Positions 50,715-63,909 of a DNA stretch of 64,000 nucleotides are shown here, one piece after another. Made by a program: the position numbers and the translations under genes. The stretch lies in the NCBI GenBank assembly GCA_015680905.1, contig CM027377.1:4984501-5048500 (forward strand), in the 5' to 3' direction. The stretch is from Coptis chinensis. Taxonomy: Eukaryota; Streptophyta; Magnoliopsida; Ranunculales; Ranunculaceae. Below the pieces are notes generated by a model. That model made no database searches, was not told the origin of the DNA, and saw only the letters and a list, made by a program, of their open reading frames with translations. Position 1 is the first letter of the stretch; every line of letters begins with the position of its first letter.

Positions 50715-53613
50715 TTAACTCTCTAAGCTCCTGTCTAATTCAGAAGGGTTGGTGATTTTGACCCCACCATTCATTCTCGCACGTGCTTCCGCAAACATTC
50801 TTTGCTGTTCGGCTGCCGCTTCTTGCTCAGTCATCTCAGCTGCACCAATCAACTTGCCACCTTTTGGTGAATCCTTTTGGGGGTTCAAAAGAAGAAGAAG
50901 AGAGCTTTATAAATTGATCCGGATACAAATCCAAGTGACAATTTTTACAGAAAAATTGGTGGAGAAAAAACACACCAGAGTTTCAGCCTTGTGTTGCTCA
51001 TATGCAGCATAAACCTCTTCGATGTAATCCCCAAACCCAAGAACCTGGTGTGAAATTATCAGTAAACTGTTACAAGTAAATATTCACTCCTCTTTTCATC
51101 ATACAAAATGCAAAAATGGCTGCAAATTCAACCAAAACTTTGAAGCCATTTTCAAACTAAAAAGGTTGAATGGATTCGATAACTAGGGCATGACTTCAGA
51201 GAGATTGATAAAAATTATCGACAAGGATGGAGAACAAGAGAAAACGAAACAAGAGAAGCATAAACATTATAAAAACTAAATTCGATAATGAGTAAAACAG
51301 AGGAAGCAAGAAAATACCTCTAGAGCCTTGATAACATGCTCAGGTGCAATAGTTCTTTTTTCTTCTCGACTGCACACTTCATTGGATTCTGAAGAAAGGA
51401 GGTTGATAAACTCTGCGCGAAAAACATGCAGTATAAATGATTTCTTTAGTGTAGGAGCAATGAAACAAAATATTTGTTGGTAATTAACTTCGGCAAAATC
51501 TAACCCACAAAAGGAAGACTGTGGCATAACCGCATAACCATAAGACAATTTGATCATTGAGAAGACGGTGATAGATATCTAAACTACGATGACGACACTC
51601 ACTAAGGATGGACAGCAGTAGACGGTAAAGGTAGCTAACAACATAGACTAGAAGAGAAATTGACATGTTAATACTATATAGAAAAATACTATACAGAGAA
51701 ACCCAAGTGCTATTATCCAGTACTCTTCAACCTTGACTGATTTCAGGCAGGAGTCTATAAACCATAAAAAAAATGTTAACAAGTACGTAACAATTGTAAA
51801 CATGTAGGGCATGTTAGATCCACTATTTTCTGTGAATAACAATGATTTTCACGGAAACTTACCATTTTCTCGTGTTTGATTCATCAAAAGTATGTAGGAA
51901 ATTTTTCTTGAAAAAATAATATGTTTTCCTACCCCTCCCTCCTTGGAAAAATTTCTCACGGGAAATGAGAAATATTTTCCCAATTTAATTAGTTGTTTTC
52001 CAGAAATCTTTACAACTTATTAAGAGAGCCTCAAATGTAGGCCTTTTACACATATATCCCCAGATTTTTAATAAACCACATAAAATTCAATGGGTAAATT
52101 GGATATTCAACACAAAAAACTCAATCACACACACAAAACACTCAAATCAATTGTACACCGTGGGCCCTCCACTTCTATATCCGCAGTCAACAATAACAGT
52201 TGGACAGGGAACTGGTGTACGTAGCACGTGCCTTTTAGCTAGTAAAAATGAACAAACTGATGAATCAAAAAAATTCCACGGCAGACCTTGTTGGTGTCAA
52301 ACATCGCGAGAAGGAACTTTCAAATTTTCTCATGTGCGACCAAACACAGCAATAATACATTATCTTTTGGAAATTTTCACGATAAAGTTCGTCCCATGAG
52401 AAAATGAATATTTTCTTGAGAAAATTTTCCGAGCAATCAAACATAGCCTAAGCCTAGTGAGGACCTATAAGATCAGTGCTTGGACAATATATACCGAATA
52501 GTTCTCATTTATAGTGTAAAAAGTGCAAACTCTTGTTACTAGAATAATTGGTAGAACAAATGAAACCCAAATCTCAAAATTTTGTCATCTCACAGTAAGC
52601 AATTGATTAAAGCTTGAAATTTATAAGTAACAAATATATCTTTTCATGGTCGGCTACCAAATAATTCTTTTCTTTTTTAAAGATTGATTAATTGATATGT
52701 TTTCAAGTAACAAAAAAGAAGATTAAATTTGTTTCCAAGCTCAACCAACACAATGCATTAAATGATGATCCCTAAAAAGGAAAGTAGAAACTTAATCAGC
52801 TATTTTAAGTTTGTCAGGAATACAATCTACAAGTAGAGGCGGGAAAAATTAGATTTAACGTTGTATTTTACGACGCTGAAAGTAGATTCTCTTCTCCTTC
52901 CCATTGCTTCTCAAGTAAGAAGCTGAAAGAGTCATAGGTCATCATTCAGAGCAGAGAAGTTCCACATATAGAAAGGATATATATTTGACAAGGACAAAGG
53001 AGTTAGGACCAGCTGAACTGAATTGCCTAGGTTTTCTCGTAACAGTATTTCTAGTCACCAAAATGCCCCTCCTCAGAATCAAATCAAGTCTACAATATGA
53101 CCGAACCAAACCTTTCCCCACATTCACTGTTCACCAATATTTATTAGCTGCAATCTATCAGAAGAAACATCGACACCTAGTGGGTGAACCTCAATAGTTC
53201 ACCAACTCGATAAACACTAGACAGCATGAATATAAACCAACACAGTGAAAACTAAAACTCGACACAAATAGCCATTTCCATCCATACATTTTCAGTGTGA
53301 TATAACATCCATATAAAGCAAGTAGCACGTAACAATATATGGACACATAAATAATCACATTATTAATCTCTCACCTACGCAACATTCAACAAGAAGATCT
53401 TGAGCATCTCTAGCAACACGAACATTTTCTTGCGGCATCATCTCCTTTATTATTTTGAACATAGTAGCTGACAGAAATAACAATAAACACAAATATTAAT
53501 ATTACATTACATTGACACTCCAAAGTAATCGTATAATGTGCTTAAAGAAGGGGATTACCTTTTGGTAGAGTAACATCTTCCTTGGACTTACCAACAATGT
53601 CCATTGGCTCCAT
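50715..53613 (-). CDS. DR1: Dr1 homologue (NC2-beta), histone-fold transcription repressor
   Basis: Dr1 pairs with DRAP1/NC2-alpha, binds TBP on the promoter and blocks TFIIA/TFIIB entry. Five exons, 53613-53559, 53467-53375, 51412-51318, 51044-50976, 50873-50715, join in phase to 156 aa. The product starts MEPMDIVGKSKEDVTLPKAT and follows with the histone-fold part: VRVARDAQDLLVECCVEFIN, SSESNEVCSREEKRTIAPEH and VLGFGDYIEEVYAAYEQHK. The C-terminus keeps EQEAAAEQQRMFAEARARMN, a Glu/Gln-rich conserved tail. Length and exon order match plant Dr1 (about 155-160 aa). The 1.96-kb second intron holds a possible small transposon remnant. Confidence 0.95.
51865..52450. mobile_element. Possible MITE remnant in Dr1 intron 2
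   Basis: CGTGTTTGATTC near 51873 faces CAATCAAACATAG near 52433, and both sides carry several GGAAAATTTTC-type words in opposite orientation. The ends are too diverged to fix a boundary or target duplication. Confidence 0.35.
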
Positions 53614-54284
53614 TCTGCCTAAAAAAAAAAAAAGACCCGTCAACCAAAACTATCTAAAAAACCAAATTAATGAGACAGCCATTTGCATGAGACTTACCCA
53701 ATTAATAATTTAAAAAGGGGCTGGAGATATTTGGAGATTAAAATTATACAGAAGCAACTTTGTATTCAAAGTGAAGAAGAAAAATGGTGAAGAAATGGTG
53801 AAGGATTAAATAGCAATTAATTAAAAGATGAGAAAGGAGGAAAGGTGATTACGATAATATTTTCAATTTACTCCTTCATTAACTAGTAATATTTTGAGGA
53901 CGTCCCTCACTTAATTTGGACCAGATGAGGCATTTTTTTATCTCGACTCAAATCGCCTCTCAACACCATCGTTCAGGCCCAAGCCGAAGACGAAGCCCAA
54001 CTACACTGAAGGTTCTCTACGTACTTGTCTTGGGCTCCAGACGTGTTATGGAGTCTGGACTTTTTGTTTCATGCAAATTAAACTAGATAACTGCTAAGCA
54101 ATGGGGGGTGAGCGGAGGGTGGAGAAAAGAAAGGGAGAGACTGGTTTGTGGATGGGGAGAGAGAGAGAGTTAGGGTTTGGTTAAGAGGGAGAGAAAGAGA
54201 GATAGGTGAGGACAGACAGAAACCTACCAAATAATTTTGTGTCCCACGTACCCCCATTCTCCCAAAAATATTCACTCCGCTCAC
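53614..54284. other. Upstream region of Dr1
   Basis: Promoter and 5' UTR of Dr1 are expected here. GAGAGAGAGAG and related purine repeats occur at 54120-54210; on the Dr1 sense strand they form a CT-rich tract often seen near plant promoters. No other gene recognised. Confidence 0.45.
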
Positions 54285-54414
54285 TTGACAAGTGGAAAAA
54301 GGTCCGTTCAAGATGACCAGTTTGATGGTTAGTGTAGTTGATTACTTGATTGACAAGTGGAAAAAGGTCCGTTCAAGATGACCAGTTTGATGGTTAGTGT
54401 AGTTGATTACTTGA
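54285..54414. repeat. 65-bp perfect tandem duplication
   Basis: TTGACAAGTGGAAAAAGG starts at 54285 and again at 54350; the two 65-bp copies look identical, so the event is recent or conserved by chance. Confidence 0.9.
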
Positions 54415-54596
54415 TTTAGGTCGAGTCCAACGGTATCAACTTTGTATCTTTGAAAAAACCAAAAAAATAACACTTTGTATTGTTGGAATTCTCTTTGGTA
54501 TTTCAAACTACTTGAGTGTGAGCAAAGTGGAGGAGGAGAACTTTGATGTCACTACTGTCTTTATGCACCATTAGAAAAAGGGACTAAATCTTCCTT

Positions 54597-55112
54597 AGAG
54601 CATTCCCAATGCAAGTGGATTTATTCCTCCCCTTATCACCTCCATGTAGGCTGGATTTATTCCTCCCCTTATCACCTCTATGTAGGCAGTTCTTCCCCTC
54701 TTTTCACCGTTTTGGTGAAAAGCAAAGTGAAACTTGTGCAATGCAAAGGTAAAAAAAAATCTCGGACGGGATGTTGGATTCCGTCAAGAGGCTTTTTGAT
54801 TGAGACGGAATGTAACATCCAGTCTGGTATTTTGTCTGAAAAAAAAAAAAAAATCGAAAATACACGCGAGATAGAATGAAACATTTCCTTCGGAAAAAAA
54901 ACCGATTTTTTTAAAAAAAAAACACACGAGACGGAATCCAACATCCCGTCCGAAGATATCAAGTCAGCCACTATCTCGGTTGAAGGTTTCACCTTAGTTT
55001 CAACTTGGCAAAATAGTCACTAGTTATTCACCTATTCATTAGGCACTCATTTTCCACAAAATAGAGGTGACTATTTTCACAAAACCCCCATTTTCACCTG
55101 CATTTGGAATGC
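54597..55112. mobile_element. MITE-like element with an internal long hairpin
   Basis: GAGCATTCCCAATGCAAGTG at 54599 and, at the right on the other strand, TAGCATTCCAAATGCAGGTG (ending near 55112) form imperfect terminal inverted repeats. Inside, 54762-54785 and 54930-54953 are perfect 24-base complements, and a 36-bp tandem duplication (GGATTTATTCCTCCCC at 54617 and 54653) sits near the left end. Family not assigned; no clear target duplication. Confidence 0.65.
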
Positions 55113-58075
55113 TATTGAGGACAGTGTCATACTTGTTTATTAATGCTGTCATTGACTCTTTACTGTTTTCTTATTCCGATTCTAACATGTATCTCTAAAA
55201 CCAACCAAAACAGTGTTTTAAAATATGGAGTACGATTTTCACTTCCAATGGTTTGCACCGTACTACATCAGTTCAACCAACGCAAAATGAAAAATGATAA
55301 TAATAATAATAACGCCAATATCCTCTTGAAACAGAGAGAGTGAAATTTTTGGGTGGTTACGTGAGCTTCTTCACTTTGTTAATGGCGCTTAGTCAACTTT
55401 GGTGTTTAAGGAGAACATAGAGCAGGAGAAGAAAGAGAGGTTTTGTCGTCTTATTCCAATTTTATTTGTTCCTGAAAAAAGGAAAAAGGTTGGACGTGTG
55501 TCATCAGCTGATCCTTTGCTTGAGCAGCCTAAAGAGCGAGTTCAAAAGAAAAAAAAGAAGGGAAGAGTCGAAAGAAGATCGAGGCCAATATTCATTGTTA
55601 ATTGTTAAGCCAAAGTACGTTAGTTGTCAAAACTCGAGAGGCCATCAGGCCACTCCAGTAATCCAGATTCCAGTGGCTCTAAAACAACGGCCAGCTCAAG
55701 CCATAGAAGACAAAGAACATTGTTAATTTGGCGGTACTGCATATTCGTCCCCCAACAACTTAGCGCTTGTGCTCTTCTTGAAGACCAAGCTAGAGCATGT
55801 TTTTTTTTTGTCATAGATAGTGCTTCGAACACTTAATTACGAACACTGAGAATAAATGTTACCAACCATTATTGACTGACTGACACAATGCAAACAATTA
55901 GACCCCTAAAGACAGTTGAACTCTGTAAAGTTTTATATCGTGATCAATAATGGACACACGCTACATTAGTGAATGACATTCGACATGTAGGAGACGAAAC
56001 AATCACTGAGGAGATATTTTTCATGGTGTTGTTGAAAATACTACTCACGAACTTTATGTACGTTCAACGAGATGAATTCAGCCTAAGTGCCTAACCATAC
56101 TGTGTAATCAAAGCATCACTTCATGACTTTGTGTACGCTGAGGAAAACTGCTTAGTGGGGGGTGCTCAGGAGTGCGGGTGGGAGCACTTCCTTTGTTAAA
56201 GTCATAATGGAATGGAAAGAAAACCCCCCATTATAGCCGAACAGAACAGTTCACTTTTATGTGTTCCCAAAATTATGGTAATAAAACCGTTAAAGTATCA
56301 CTACTCACTAGTCTTAAGAAGTTAAGAGCAAAACAAAGCTAAACAATGTTGTGCTTTGATGTCACTTAGAAGTCTTTCTGTGCCTGGTTTAGTCAAATTA
56401 GTCAAATTTGCTGCCTTGGGCTTTCCACATTGTTCCAAGCAGACACTAGCAACAAGCAAGTAGCTTCGAGATTGAACCAGACAGACAAGCCAATGGAAGA
56501 TATATGGTGTAATCTTTTCTATCTAGCTGCAAGTAGGCCATATAACTGTTACAGTGTGTGGACCGAAAAAAAGAAATAGTCCCACATTAAATAAGAAAAG
56601 AGTTCATCATGGGTTGATAAAGTGGGAAGTTCACTAACTAGTATCGAAGCCTTTTAAAATAAAACCCCACACCCATGGTCAAAATGTGGCCCAAAGCCCA
56701 ATAATATCGGTACTAGTTATTCCATGGGCGCAGAGGCCCAGGCCTGGCTGGTGTGTACCGAGGCTTTTTAAAACTAAAGGATTTGTAATTTGGTGATGAT
56801 CTGATACGAGACAACCGTTATTTTATGCATTGGGTCCGCCTGGCTGGTGTGTACCGAGGCTTTTTAAAACTAAAGGATTTGTAATTTGGTGATGATCTGA
56901 TACGAGACAACCGTTATTTTATGCATTGGGTCCATGACTAAAGCATATTGAATGATAAAGGTTGATGTTTAGTTTAGTGGAACAGGAATATATGATTGGT
57001 GTTTGCCAAAGTTACGCTGTATCAATTGAACAAAGCCACATAATAAGATTGTAGGGTGGGGGGCACCTCCCATGTTAAAGGATAGATGAGGCACTAAGCT
57101 ACTCTTAAGTCCAAGACTCCAAAACCACAGGCCGAATGGCTGACACTTGCCTTTCGTATCCAAAATTATTTGGGAAGGGGGTATCTTATCCAATTAACAA
57201 ATTAAGCTGAACATGTAAACAATACCAAGTTTTATTTGAGCCAGTCCTTTAAGTTTTCTCTTACATTATTAGAACAAATAAGAGGAGACAAGCAGCTTTA
57301 GATGATAAAATAAAGCGCTGAACTGACTTCTATATAATCTATATTTCTTTGTGGACTTCAGATATGATGAAACTAGTCGTATTATTGTCGGTACATAGTA
57401 CCAGACTTCCAGCCTGGTGCTTCACACGTGTAGATTCCTCTCCTTTTGTTGTGCGGCCTAAGAAGCCATGGTGGATTGGTGGGTTAATTAGGTGAACCCC
57501 CACCTAAACATGTGCGTCTTTTAAAGGACTAATTTTTATACAACCAAGAGAAAAGTAATTCTTCGGAAAGTCTCCACTAAAACACAGAAAAGCAGGACAA
57601 AACTCTGCTTTTATTGCAGATTCGAAACAGTTTCCCGTTTTAAACGAAATTGATTCTTAACAATTCAAGGCTACATGGAATTTCTGAAAACAAGATTACA
57701 TCTCGTGATCTCGATTTTAAACAGGTTGCAGTCCGAAAAGTAATACGAAGAAACTTGCCTGAACACTTTAAGGAGTTTAAGCACAAATTTTAATGGGTCC
57801 AGTAGCCATTTGTAAGGGACATTCTATTAATCACGAGATGCGCACGCAGTCCACACACACAATGACCAATTGACCACCAATTTGACTCCAAGAACACGAA
57901 AACTGGCTCACTCGTCAAGAGCAGATCAACATCAATGACTTGTCACTTGATTTCATCTCGTGACATCTTCACCTACTATTCTCATTATTGTTATAATTAG
58001 TATTAGGCCTCCACCCACTGTAATACCCAAATCATTACAGTTGTTTACCATTATTACAGTGTTTTTACTATTATT
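55113..58075. other. Gene-poor stretch
   Basis: No gene supported. A Lys/Arg-rich open frame at 55390-55608 has no ATG in frame and no recognised motif. At 56560-56760 a sequence with AGTCCCACATTAAATAAG and several GGCCC/GCCCA words resembles an LTR of a small TRIM-type element, without definable ends. Confidence 0.4.
56743..56934. repeat. 96-bp perfect tandem duplication
   Basis: CCTGGCTGGTGTGTACCGAG begins at 56743 and again at 56839. The copies are identical over about 95 bases, up to TTGGGTCC. Confidence 0.93.
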
Positions 58076-58120
58076 ATGTCATATGCCAGCTCAAACAACC
58101 TAATACCTAAAGCTACTACA

Positions 58121-58199
58121 CACGTGCTTATTTTAACTACACATTTATCCATACCACCGCACGTGTCTTACCATATCTACACTCACAATGCCTATAAAA
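58121..58199 (+). promoter_or_regulatory. G-box and TATA promoter-like cluster
   Basis: CACGTG occurs at 58121-58126 and 58160-58165, followed by TATAAAA at 58193-58199. Two G-boxes above a TATA box are typical of ABA- or light-regulated plant promoters. Only a 26-codon ORF follows nearby. Confidence 0.5.
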
Positions 58200-58285
58200 A
58201 CCACCTTCATAACTATGTTGCTTTGATTCCAGTCTTGTTCATAATCCCAACACACTTGACTGGATACGCATACATCTTCTTACTC

Positions 58286-58366
58286 ATGAAGAGAACCACT
58301 TTCATCCACTACAATTATCCCTTTCTTGGTCCTAAACTAAAGCTGAATCTTAAATCATTGGTGTAA
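58286..58366 (+). CDS. Possible small peptide ORF, 26 aa
   Basis: ATG at 58286 lies 87 bp after the TATA motif and opens a 26-codon frame starting MKRTTFIHYNYPF. It is basic and has no recognisable peptide-hormone signature or signal peptide. An inverted repeat spans 58360-58407 at its end. It could equally be a non-coding transcript or chance. Confidence 0.25.
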   Translation: MKRTTFIHYNYPFLGPKLKLNLKSLV

Positions 58367-58407
58367 TGTCTTATTAATCCCGTAGGATAAAATTAGACAT
58401 TTACACC

Positions 58408-60840
58408 ATTTGTAACGTTGTATACTTGTATCATACACAGCTCTTTTGTGGAGGGACTGCTGGTTTGGACTTTGGTGTACAGTTTCCATGAGGTCTCGTG
58501 TTTGAAGTTCTTGGGACCACTGGTATAGGGGAAATGCTACTTTGTGGGTGCCTAGCCTCTGGAGTATGGACTACCCAATGTGGCAATGTATCAAGCTAAA
58601 TTCCGTTGCTTAGAATAATGTACAGTGCAGGAAGTCAGGAACCCTGTATACGGACCTTTGAACAAGCTAGAATAGTAGAATGGCAATGTGAGTAGATCTC
58701 GTTAGTTGTTACACACTTACACCATGGAATATTGTAGGGCTGTAGGTCACGAAGGGAAGTCTTACCAGAAAATTAAGCCAGGTGCTACTGTGCTAGAGAT
58801 ATGTCAGATTTGGAATATAACTATCCTGTCTATTCCATATATGTAAACTATAGTACTGTTCTTATCCAAAAAAAGAGAGTAAATCATAGTACTGTTACAG
58901 TTCGTTGATGCTCAGCATGAACCACCAATTAATGGAAAGCACAGATCACCAAAATAAGAGCAAGACTATGGTGACTTGCCATTAGATCAAAAGATTGAAT
59001 TCTTTCATATATATATATGGATGGTCAAGAAAAACAATAGTTTAGAAAAATAGAATGTAAGAATGGTTAAGATAATCTAGTGACATCGATCTTTATATTT
59101 AGTTAGACCGTCTTATAATAGAAAGTTAGCACAACTAGTCCTGCTTTGGGTTTGCTCTTTAATGGTCACTAGTTTGATTCTTATCAAAGCCATTCAACTA
59201 AGATTTGGAATTCAAGAAATTAGGCTCCAGACACATTCTTTAGCGTGCTTTTTGTCTAAAGAAATACCAATATTATTTTTTGATTCTACTCCAATTTTAA
59301 CAACACGCCACTTTTCGATTTTGCTAATTGTTTTAAAATTTTCTTATTTCTCCTTTTACCCTTTTATTTATAAAGGCCAATTTCTTCCACAAATAAATAA
59401 TGGTTTTACTCAGACGCAAAATTGGTCCAAGGTGTGTTATAATCGAGGCCACTCATCTCGCAAGGGTGCGTGTATTGTATTGCTTGCAGTCCGAAGATGT
59501 TTTCTTGTCAAATAATACAATTGTTTTATAAAAAAAATCATTTGTCCTTTCACAATTTCACAATTTGAATTACATCTAACAAAACTTAAACATGTTATTC
59601 AAAATTATCATAGATGCATTTTAAATTGCTAAAGTCAGATTGAAATTAGTTGTAATCAATATATTTTTTTTCTATTTTTGAAGTTGATGTTTTTATTACA
59701 TTGTTTTGTCTCCTAAATTCATCTCACTTTTAATTGGAATTTTATAGATTTTTTGAATTTTAGTTATTTTGATTAACCCACAACTCTTTTGGTAACTGAT
59801 TTAGTTGGCAGTTTTTGTTTTGTTGGTAGTTGGAACTAATAAAAGAGGTCAAAATTGTAAAATTCAATCTGAAATTTGAGAGATATGTCAAATTTCAGTT
59901 TTTATGGAGGAAAAACAAAATATTTTTTTGCTATTTCCTCTTAACTTAATAAATGTGCGGCTGTGTACCTATACCCAATTTTCTGATTTGGAATTAGTCG
60001 AGATGTACGTAAGCTACCCCAGACACCCGGTTATAAAAAATTAAAAAAAAAAAAGTTAGAAACTAATCGAATGGACGGTTATATGGTAATGGGGCAGCTG
60101 ATTCGATTTTGCTAATTTTAAATGAAGAGATGGTTTTATCCATCACTGCTTACATGAATAAATAAGTGGTTTACTTTAAATTGGTCCAAGGTTCTCACGA
60201 AGACTCTTATATTTGTTTATTTGAATCCAAATAGTGTATTTTTTCTTGTCATAATTGTTCTATATCTACATTATATGATAGCTAGGTCTTCGGAATACTC
60301 TTTCCGCAATTTAAGATCTTTTTATTTACTTAATTTAGAAACGCCTCCCTCACTAAATTTAGAATAAGTCCCACTTCTATTAATATAATTTGAACAATGT
60401 TATTTTTTTTATTAATAATTTAGAAACACTTTTCTAATGTCACTTAAATTAAATAATTACTCCCATTTCCCATATTGAAATTAAAACAAGTCCTATTTAT
60501 TTATTATTGATAATTTAAAAGAACCTCCCTAATATTACTTAAATAACATAATTATCTCTCATTTTATTTTAAAAAATAAATAGATGAGTCTCTCCTATAT
60601 AATTACATACAATTACTATTTACAATTAGAATCCAAAGAAACCATGCTAACTATCGACTTCAAAAAACCGATGCGTAGCATGGTTTGCATACTTGTGATG
60701 ATATTATGAGCCTTGCCATATAGTAGTGGTAATAACAATGCTGCGCGGAGAATGTGAAAAACAGTAAACTCTACCGACTTCATACAAAAGTTGAAGGCCC
60801 GTTTGGATCTCCCTTTTCTTAATATATTTTTTAGTCAACT
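58408..60840. other. Intergenic, AT-rich
   Basis: No coding signal of plant type. The longest open frame (59162-59515) has low-complexity hydrophobic composition and no family resemblance. Confidence 0.5.
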
Positions 60841-61635
60841 AAGAGTGATCTTGATCACACCCAAGAATCCAATAACATACTTCAACTTTTAAAAAAAACA
60901 AGAAAATGTTTTATCTTTTATTTTTTCTCCAGCTGTGACAAAATGAATCACATTATTTCTCAATTTGTATGTTTTAAGAGGATCCAACACTGAATTTGAC
61001 CTATATTCCACCAAATCCAACGACCCATGAACTCTATTCTCCTTATCCATATTATCAAGTTTTGTTTGTATAATTATATTTAATAAAATTAAAAATAGAG
61101 TACTAATTATTAGACATCCATGGCTTCAAAATCTAGGTAAATTTAATTATTTCAATGTAAACTCTAAAATATGCCATGTACCTAATGCTTTTTCAGTTTT
61201 CCTGGAATATATTGTTTTTCTCTCAGTTGATTTTTGAATATTTGATTCAATCATCAAATTGAGTTTTCCAAATTTTAGCAATTATTATATAATTTTTTAT
61301 TATCTAAATTGATCTTGTACCGTCCAATCTTTAAAATGGGGTTTATTTATCCAAATGGGTAATTATAAAATAAATCTCATGTGAGGGATATTCAAATAAT
61401 CTGGTGTGTGAGAAATCAATACAAAGAAGATAACAAACTACAATATGAAGAAGATAACAAACTAATCAATTAGGGTATTTTCTATCTTTATTTTTTATTT
61501 TTATTTTCTATTGGACACACCCCAATTAATTTGAGAGATGTTTATTAAAATAGGGTAGTTATTGGGGTATGTTTGTAATTAAGTGAGTTTTTGGGGTATG
61601 CTATTATTTCTTCGGGTGTGACCAAGATCACTCTT
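60841..61635. mobile_element. Terminal-inverted-repeat element, about 0.8 kb
   Basis: AAGAGTGATCTTGATCACAC at 60841 and the near-complement ending at 61635 form inverted repeats of about 25 bp with two mismatches. No transposase. It may sit inside a larger Tourist-like element, because GGCCCGTTTGGATCTCC occurs at 60797 and ATCCAAATGCGTCC at 62195-62208. Target duplications are not clear for either. Confidence 0.6.
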
Positions 61636-63809
61636 TTAAAATTGCAACTTAAAATGAGCTTTGCACATCAAAATGATGTTTAAGTATAATGAGTTTTGGC
61701 AACCATTTTAAGTATAATGAGTTTTACTTTTAAAACGAATTCTTACTTAAATGATTTTGACATAAGCTATTATCAAATAAATGATACCAAACAACCAAAC
61801 TCAAATGATCCCATGACCAAACTAACTAGTAGTCCACTACACTACCAACAGATCAATGGTGGGATCGTAGTAGATAATCTCATTTTAAGAATGAGATAAT
61901 GGTTTCTAAATATTTTTACAAAACACATTTTTTTATATCCAAAATTGAATCATAATCAATTATTGGTCTTAAAATGGATTCTCATAATAGTTTCCAAATG
62001 ACCCCTAACCTTAAATACGAAGTCTTTATTTAAAAAGTGACTACCTATAAATATATTTATGAAGTCCTATAAAAGTTTTTCTTTAGCCTAGTTTAGTTCC
62101 TAATTCCTATGTTATCATTACTTTCTTCTAAAAGTGTTCCTTTAAACTATTTAAGCTTTGAAATTGCTTTGACTAATTTTTTCTTAAAAGTCCAATCCAA
62201 ATGCGTCCTAACTTGGATTTAGTAGTATATTTTAACTTGTAGCAAAACATTGTTTATGTTAGTCGGAAAATGCACTCAGACAGATACGTGGAGTAATGAA
62301 GCTTAATGTGACCTATTAGTTAGCGTTGCCCAACAATAGCTGACTCAGTGCTATTGTCGTATGTGTCTTCTATCATTCTATGTGAGCATAGTATGTCATG
62401 GCGACCAGAATCGCCAACGAAAGTTAATTAGCTTGGAAGTTGCAATTACGTATCGACACTGCAAACATAATTTACATAAAAAATTCTTTAGTGTACCCAC
62501 TAAATTTCCATTCGATTGAGTGTATAACTGCTTGTGGAAAAAAAGGACATGCATATTGGCATGGTTCACCAACTGTGACCATTCATGCGAAGAAATCGAA
62601 AATAAAACACTAATACGGCAAATAGGAATACAGTATTTATACACCAACTTTTGCATTTACACTATCAGGGGTAATATAACAAATTAATTAAGACAGTTTT
62701 TATAGGGGCCTGTTTGCTATGAGTTATGAAAACTATACTTTTAAGAAAGAGGGCCGAAAGAAACACTTCATAACAATGACAAGCGATTCCAAATTAATGG
62801 AGTACTAAGAATATATTATCTAAATATATGTAGGTTTTGGCGCTGTAGTGTTCTAATGGAGTACATGAATATCCACGTCATATATGGTGCTGAGTTGCTG
62901 ATATAAATTCGAAAAAAAAAAGCAAAAAAAACAGGAGTTATTTTGGTTTGCCTTATATATTCGATTAAGAGTACCATGATATGTCAAACCATTACAATTT
63001 AAATGAATATCTTAAGGGTTAACCAGGATAGTTTTAGCTTCCTCAAGTGCCAGCAAAAAAGTGGCGTGATTCAAAGAATCAAAACAGAGAATATATAGGC
63101 CACGAGCTTTCTCTGATGCTGACACCACCATCAACCTTACATTTTCAAGGAAACAAAACACAATCTAAACCACTATATTTTTATCGTCAATCTACAAAGG
63201 ACACGTAGAAAGGGCATGAAGAATCAGCACTTAACTTTATTAAACAACCATAAAGGAGATACCATCCCCCAATGTATTGAAGTGAAGAAAGAAAAATAAG
63301 AAAATTAAAGACCTCAGAGGATGGGGAGTTGAAGTTACACATTTGATAAGTGTTAGAATCAGCCTTCACTATCAGCTCTTAGTTGTCATCCCAACATCCC
63401 AACCGTCAATGGGCCTCAACTAGAAGACCAACCTATCATTTTTAAGTTCAACAACTGTGTGATGACTGTACTTTTCACTTTGTAATAATATAACGAATTT
63501 AACATTATAATCTTTTTAAATATTTTTTTATTGTGTTATATATACTATACTGGTGTTCCTATTGTGTGTTATATATCTTCTCCATATACCTTCTTGTGTG
63601 TTTCTTTTGGTTCTAAATGCTCTGTTATGTGTCACACTAGGTTTGTTTCCCGTGCTTTCATAGCTTTAAACGTCACATTGTACATGTGAACCTTGCTAGT
63701 CTAGGGCTCTAGGTTATTTAAGCGTAAGTTCCTTATTAGTCGTTCCTTCTCTATGTCCCATTTTCATCTTTATATGTTTCTATGTCCCATGTCACTTTAT
63801 ATAACTCTT
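61636..63809. other. Intergenic, AT-rich
   Basis: No gene recognised. It holds the right part of the possible Tourist-like element and anonymous AT-rich sequence. Confidence 0.5.
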
Positions 63810-63810
63810 C

Positions 63811-63817
63811 TATAAAA
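63811..63817 (+). promoter_or_regulatory. TATA box before the last reading frame
   Basis: TATAAAA lies 99 bp before the ATG at 63910, with a CT-rich leader between them. Confidence 0.45.
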
Positions 63818-63909
63818 GATTGAAATTTCAGTTTCAGTTCATCTTTGCCTTCAAAGTCCATTTGTTTCTTTCCTACTTACCTATCCTCTAATCATTTTCC
63901 CATTAAGAT

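Noticed and set aside
55390..55608. Lys/Arg-rich open frame that looks like a nuclear protein fragment
   Set aside because: No ATG in frame, low-complexity composition from an AAG-rich tract, no continuation.
59162..59515. 117-codon ORF
   Set aside because: Hydrophobic, low-complexity translation of AT-rich DNA; no family resemblance or promoter.
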